Source: CAZESH01 sp964514665 (GTDB taxonomy: Bacteria; Bacillota; Bacilli; Paenibacillales; KCTC-25726). From it: a DNA stretch of 9,333 nucleotides. The stretch lies in assembly GCA_964514665.1 (NCBI GenBank), contig CAZESH010000164.1, positions 1-9,333 on the forward strand, given 5' to 3'. The position numbers and the translations under genes were made by a program. Shown here piece by piece: positions 6,125-9,333 of this stretch; within the stretch, counting starts at the first letter, position 1, and the number at the start of each line of letters is the position of its first letter. The notes beneath the pieces are model-generated. The model was given only the letters and a program-made list of their open reading frames with translations, had not been told where the DNA came from and did no database searches.

Positions 6125-6967
6125 ATGATGCGAGAAAGCGGCGGCAAAGAAAGAATCGACGTATTGTTGGTTGAACAGGGTTATTTTGAAAGCAGGGAAA
6201 AAGCGAAGGCGGCCGTTATGGCAGGCCTTGTTTTTATGGGGCAGGAGAGGCTGGAGAAAGCCGGTACCAAAGTGGACAGGCAGTCCGCACTTACAGTCAA
6301 AGGAGCTCCGCATCCGTACGTCGGACGCGGCGGTTTGAAGCTGGAAAAGGCGCTGCAGGCTTTTAACTTGGATGTAAGCGGTGCGGTCATGCTTGACATC
6401 GGCGCTTCCACCGGAGGATTTACCGATTGTGCGCTTCAGCATGGCGCAGCATATGTCTACGCTATCGATGTCGGTTACAACCAACTGGATTGGTCGCTGA
6501 GAAATCATCCCTGCGTGAAGGTTATGGAAAGAACCAATTTTCGCTATATGAAGAAGAGCGATTTGCATGGACCTACTGCGAATTTGGCCTCCATTGACGT
6601 TTCTTTCATCTCTTTAAAATTGATTCTTCCTGTGCTGACAGAGCTTTTTTCGGACATCGAGGGCAGGGTGATTGCTCTGATTAAACCGCAATTTGAGGCG
6701 GGCCGCGAAAAAGTCGGAAAATCGGGTGTGGTCAGGGATAAAGAAGTGCATGCCGAGGTTCTGCGGGAAATTATCTCGTTCGCCGCAGAGCTCGGATTTT
6801 CGCTTCAAGGCCTGACCTATTCTCCGATTACAGGAGGAGAGGGCAACATCGAATTTCTTGCCTACTGGCTTTATCCGGCCAAAGACGAAGCAGCTTCTCA
6901 GGATCAGACGGCACGGATCCAAGCTTTAGCCGAAGAAGCCTCCGCTCATTTTAACCGACATGCTTAA
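6125..6967 (+). CDS. tlyA: TlyA-family 2'-O-ribose rRNA methyltransferase (YqxC)
   Basis: This protein has 280 residues, close to the family's roughly 270. Residues about 10-67 form an S4 RNA-binding domain (ERIDVLLVEQGYFESREKA and following). From about 68 on is a Rossmann SAM-methyltransferase of the FtsJ type: GRGGLKLEKAL (67-77), SAM loop LDIGASTGGFTD (90-101), AIDVG (113-117), SIDVSFISL (156-164) and IKPQFEAG (186-193). The expected K-D-K-E catalytic set is visible as K72, D158, K187 and E243. Mycobacterial TlyA methylates cytidines of 16S and 23S rRNA and affects capreomycin sensitivity. The exact target here is not known, and the old name hemolysin A is misleading. The start may be 6125 or the adjacent ATG 6128; GGGAG at 6116-6120 is better spaced for 6128. 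The gene follows dxs after 23 bases, as in B. subtilis. Confidence 0.94.
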   Translation: MMRESGGKERIDVLLVEQGYFESREKAKAAVMAGLVFMGQERLEKAGTKVDRQSALTVKGAPHPYVGRGGLKLEKALQAFNLDVSGAVMLDIGASTGGFTDCALQHGAAYVYAIDVGYNQLDWSLRNHPCVKVMERTNFRYMKKSDLHGPTANLASIDVSFISLKLILPVLTELFSDIEGRVIALIKPQFEAGREKVGKSGVVRDKEVHAEVLREIISFAAELGFSLQGLTYSPITGGEGNIEFLAYWLYPAKDEAASQDQTARIQALAEEASAHFNRHA

Positions 6968-6970
6968 AAT

Positions 6971-7006
6971 CCGCTTTTAGCATGGAAATTTAAAAGGAAA
7001 AAGCGG
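6971..7006 (+). repeat. Inverted repeat after tlyA
   Basis: CCGCTTTT (6971-6978) and AAAAGCGG (6999-7006) can form an 8-bp stem with a 20-base loop, four bases after the tlyA stop. No T-tract follows the right arm, so it is not a standard intrinsic terminator. It could act as an mRNA-stabilising or processing hairpin. Confidence 0.4.
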
Positions 7007-7013
7007 GCTGCAT

Positions 7014-7036
7014 CTCGAATATAAAATTCGAGGTGA
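7014..7036 (+). promoter_or_regulatory. Hairpin overlapping the Shine-Dalgarno of the 7041 gene
   Basis: CTCGAAT (7014-7020) pairs perfectly with ATTCGAG (7026-7032) around the loop ATAAA. The ribosome binding site GAGGTGA (7030-7036), 4 bases ahead of ATG 7041, shares its first three bases with the right arm. If the stem forms in the mRNA it would partly hide the site and lower translation. The pairing is directly visible; the effect is inferred. Confidence 0.4.
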
Positions 7037-7040
7037 GCGC

Positions 7041-7505
7041 ATGAAATACGGCGATGTCATTGTTTTGGCGGTAATCGTTAGCTTGACTGCGGTTTGGCTG
7101 TGGCTGCGCTTCAAAAGATGGCTGTATGAGCCGATCAGCATTCGCCTTCCCGTACCGTACAAGCCGCCTGCTTCAAATGAAGTCACAGAGCTTTTACGTC
7201 AGGAAGGCTATGAAGTATTGGCCGGAAAACAGCGGATTCCGATCGAAATTGATGTGGATGGCAAAAAGTTAAGCAGCCGCTATTTTGTAGATTATTTTGC
7301 AAAATCGGACGGCGAGCTGTATGTCGTCAAGGTTTCCCGGGAACGGCAGAAAGTATCGTGGACCGGCAGCGGCGTGCGTGATTTATGGCTGCCTTATTTT
7401 CTTATTTTCGAAGAGGTGTCCGGAGTGCTGTACGTGGATATGGAGAAGCGGAAAGTCAGTAAAATGAAAATAAAGCTTGACCTAATGGCGGGAAACGAAG
7501 CCTGA
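7041..7505 (+). CDS. Membrane-anchored protein of unknown function
   Basis: I do not recognise this 154-residue protein. Residues 5-23 (DVIVLAVIVSLTAVWLWLR) form one N-terminal membrane segment, followed by arginine and lysine, so the soluble part most likely faces the cytoplasm. From about 45 to 125 an alpha/beta domain runs: a helix (NEVTELLRQEGYEVL, 46-60), then strands around IPIEIDVDG (66-74), YFVDYF (81-86), GELYVVKVSR (91-100) and VLYVDMEKRKV (129-139). The GYEVL ... VD(84)Y ... LYVVKV order is reminiscent of a PD-(D/E)XK nuclease core, but the E-x-K pair reads K97-V-S99, so it would be inactive; this is a weak inference. It lies between tlyA and argR, where B. subtilis has no gene. 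GAGGTGA (7030-7036) supports the start. Confidence 0.85.
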   Translation: MKYGDVIVLAVIVSLTAVWLWLRFKRWLYEPISIRLPVPYKPPASNEVTELLRQEGYEVLAGKQRIPIEIDVDGKKLSSRYFVDYFAKSDGELYVVKVSRERQKVSWTGSGVRDLWLPYFLIFEEVSGVLYVDMEKRKVSKMKIKLDLMAGNEA

Positions 7506-7535
7506 TCAAGTGCCAATCAGGATGGGGAGGTTAGC

Positions 7536-7985
7536 ATGAAGGGAAAAAGGCATGTTAAAATTCGAGAAATTATTACCAATCAGGAAATTGAAACGCAGGA
7601 CGAGCTGGTGGATGCGCTTAAGAATGCGGGCTTTCAGGTAACGCAGGCGACGGTGTCGCGAGACATCAAAGAACTGCATCTTTTTAAAATCCCTTCCGAA
7701 AGCGGCCGTTACAAGTATTCACTGCCTTCCGACCAGCGGTACAATCCGCTCCATAAACTGAAGCGGGCACTGACTGATCATTTTGTGCAAATTGATTACG
7801 CCGAGAACTTGGTTATAATGAAGTCCCTGCCGGGGACGGCTAATACCATCGGCGCACTGCTGGACAATTTGGAATGGCCGGAACTCATGGGCACGATCTG
7901 TGGAGACGATACCATCCTGATGATTTGCAAAACAAAAGAAGACAGCGCACAGCTTGTGGAACAGATTAATTCTCTGCTATCGTAA
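7536..7985 (+). CDS. argR: Arginine repressor/activator ArgR (AhrC)
   Basis: This is a 149-residue transcription regulator, the normal length. It is a hexamer that binds ARG boxes when arginine is present, repressing arginine biosynthesis and, in B. subtilis, activating catabolism. The N-terminal winged helix-turn-helix (about 5-68) has the recognition helix TQATVSRDIKELHL (36-49). The C-terminal oligomerisation and arginine-binding domain has LPGTANTIGALLDNL (98-112) and GTICGDDTILMIC (119-131), with GDDT (123-126) supplying the acidic arginine contacts. The start is fixed by GGGGAGG (7524-7530), 5 bases before ATG 7536. The order tlyA-(x)-argR-recN is conserved in Bacillales. I see no ARG-box-like palindrome next to the gene, so autoregulation at this spot is not supported. 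Confidence 0.97.
   Translation: MKGKRHVKIREIITNQEIETQDELVDALKNAGFQVTQATVSRDIKELHLFKIPSESGRYKYSLPSDQRYNPLHKLKRALTDHFVQIDYAENLVIMKSLPGTANTIGALLDNLEWPELMGTICGDDTILMICKTKEDSAQLVEQINSLLS
7792..7819 (+). promoter_or_regulatory. Possible internal promoter toward recN
   Basis: TTGATT (7792-7797, 4 of 6) and a perfect TATAAT (7814-7819) with a 16-base spacer lie within the argR coding sequence, about 195 bases before the recN start. It could add independent recN transcription. Because these bases also encode conserved ArgR residues, chance is a serious alternative. No LexA-box-like sequence was seen nearby. Confidence 0.28.
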
Positions 7986-7998
7986 AAGCTTTTTTACG
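7981..7998 (+). repeat. Short inverted repeat at the argR stop
   Basis: CGTAAAA (7981-7987) and TTTTACG (7992-7998) form a 7-bp stem with a four-base loop; the left arm contains the argR stop codon TAA (7983-7985). It lacks a downstream T-run and is followed at once by the recN ribosome binding site, so at most it is a weak attenuator. Confidence 0.35.
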
Positions 7999-8014
7999 GA
8001 AAGGTGCGATACTT

Positions 8015-9333
8015 ATGCTTGCGCAATTATCCATTCGCAATTTAGCTGTGATCGAGTCGGTTCATCTCAGCTTTTCCAACGGTTTTCTTGTTCTGACAGG
8101 TGAGACCGGTACGGGAAAATCGATCGTGATTGATGCACTCGGATTAATCATAGGAGGCCGGGGTTCGACGGAATTGGTCCGCTATGGCTGTGACAAGGCG
8201 GAAATCGAAGCATTGTTCGAGATTGAACAGAGCCATCCGGTTTGGCAAACCCTAGCAAGGCTTGGCATCCAGTACGATCTGGAGGAGCCGCTGTTGATCC
8301 GTCGGGAGGTTACTGCACAAGGAAAAAGCACAGGAAGAATCAACGGTCAGCTGGTTAATCTCTCCATGCTGCGGGAAGTAGGGGAATGGCTGGTGAATAT
8401 TCACGGGCAGCATGAGCATCAATCGCTGCTGAAAGTGGATCAACATATCGGTCTTCTTGACATGTATGGAGGCGAAGAACTGCTGCAGCTGAGAAAACGG
8501 TATGCGGATTCCTTCCGCACCTACAATGCCGACATGCGCGAGCTTGCCGCTTTGCGCGAAATGTCGCAGCAGTCTTTGCAGATGACGGATTTGTACCGTT
8601 TTCAAATTGAAGAAATTTCCTCGGCAAATTTGATCACGGGCGAGGATGAATCATTGCAGGATGAAAAGCGCAAGCTAGCTAATGCGGAGAAATTGTACGC
8701 CTCCGTTTCCGATTGCCATGAATCTCTATACGGAAGCGGCAGCGGGCTTGATACCGCGGGAAAAGCGATGCGGCGGCTGGAGGAAGCGCTGCAATATGAC
8801 CGGGAGGGTCTGCAAAGCATCCTGGAGCAGGTCCAGTCCGCCTATTATCAGCTTGAGGATGCGTCCTTTCAGCTGCGGGATTATTTGGACAATTTTGCTT
8901 TTAACCCCGACAAATTGGAGCAAATCGAAGAACGGCTCAATCTGATTTCTTCCCTCAAAAGGAAATATGGAAAAACGGTGGAAGACGTGCTGGAGCATTT
9001 ACATAGGATTGAAAAGGAACTGGATCAAATCGAGCATAAAGACGAGCGGATCAAGCAGATTGAGGAACGGGCGAACAAGGAATTCCGACAAACGGCTGCT
9101 CTTGCAGCCAAGCTTACCGAACTAAGGAAAAAGGCGGCGGAACGATTGGCGAATGCGATTGTGAAGGAGCTTCGCGAGCTGCAGATGGAAAAGGTTCGCT
9201 TTGAAGTGGACATCCACCGGATGGAGGATCCCGGAGGCTGGGAAGTAAAGGGGATTCCTGTCAAGTTTTCGGCGGCAGGCTGGGACCATGTGGAATTTCT
9301 GATTTCCGCAAATCCCGGAGAACCGCTCAAACC
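8015..9333 (+). CDS. recN: DNA repair protein RecN (5' part, cut by window end)
   Basis: An open frame of 439 codons runs off the window; full RecN is about 560-575 residues, so roughly three quarters is present. RecN is an SMC-like ATPase recruited to DNA double-strand breaks, where it tethers ends ahead of recombination. The N-terminal head has LSIRNLAVIESVHLSF (5-20), a Walker A GETGTGKS (29-36; the family more often has GAGKS) and the Q-loop region NIHGQHEHQSLL (129-140). A long Glu/Lys/Arg/Gln-rich coiled coil follows from about 155 to 385. Strands of the second head lobe begin near 390 (MEKVRFEVDIH). Walker B and the signature motif lie beyond the window. The start is supported by AAAGGTG (8000-8006), 8 bases upstream. 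recN follows argR after 29 bases, the usual Bacillales arrangement. Confidence 0.96.
   Translation, partial: MLAQLSIRNLAVIESVHLSFSNGFLVLTGETGTGKSIVIDALGLIIGGRGSTELVRYGCDKAEIEALFEIEQSHPVWQTLARLGIQYDLEEPLLIRREVTAQGKSTGRINGQLVNLSMLREVGEWLVNIHGQHEHQSLLKVDQHIGLLDMYGGEELLQLRKRYADSFRTYNADMRELAALREMSQQSLQMTDLYRFQIEEISSANLITGEDESLQDEKRKLANAEKLYASVSDCHESLYGSGSGLDTAGKAMRRLEEALQYDREGLQSILEQVQSAYYQLEDASFQLRDYLDNFAFNPDKLEQIEERLNLISSLKRKYGKTVEDVLEHLHRIEKELDQIEHKDERIKQIEERANKEFRQTAALAAKLTELRKKAAERLANAIVKELRELQMEKVRFEVDIHRMEDPGGWEVKGIPVKFSAAGWDHVEFLISANPGEPLK

Overview
This window is a chromosomal housekeeping segment from a Bacillota bacterium of the Bacillales type. The gene order (folD, xseA, xseB, ispA, dxs, tlyA/yqxC, argR/ahrC, recN, all on the plus strand) is the classic Bacillus/Paenibacillus order. 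The strong AAGGAGG-type ribosome binding sites, medium GC content and protein sequences are compatible with Paenibacillaceae, but the genus is an inference. There are no mobile elements, tRNAs or CRISPR arrays, and nothing looks recently acquired.

The striking part is the roughly 860-base gap between ispA and dxs, where the Bacillus subtilis order has nothing comparable. It holds a large structured noncoding RNA of about 620 nt followed directly by a 208-residue membrane protein with a basic tail. Position, size, a closed long-range terminal helix, many internal helices and the downstream membrane protein together identify it as OLE RNA (Ornate, Large, Extremophilic) with its partner OapA. 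This is a known but still mechanistically obscure ribonucleoprotein. In Bacillus (Halalkalibacterium) halodurans it sits at the membrane and has been tied to tolerance of short-chain alcohols, cold and excess Mg2+. A near-consensus extended -10 sigma-A-type promoter lies a few bases before the RNA, so OLE can probably be made independently of read-through from ispA.

Layout: 1-171 is the 3' end of folD. 229-2733 holds xseA-xseB-ispA, overlapped and translationally coupled. 2734-2892 is an apparently empty spacer. 2893-2922 is the OLE promoter. About 2929-3557 is OLE RNA. 3593-4219 is oapA. 4200-6101 is dxs, overlapping oapA. 6125-6967 is a TlyA-family rRNA methyltransferase. 7041-7505 is an unrecognised membrane-anchored protein. 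7536-7985 is argR/ahrC. 8015 to the end is recN, cut by the window edge.

Functionally, ispA (farnesyl-PP synthase) and dxs (first step of the MEP pathway) supply isoprenoids for quinones, undecaprenyl carriers and membrane lipids. They bracket a membrane-bound RNA-protein machine, which is why a link between OLE and membrane state is attractive. The other genes cover folate one-carbon metabolism (folD), DNA repair (exonuclease VII, RecN), ribosome methylation (TlyA) and arginine control (ArgR).
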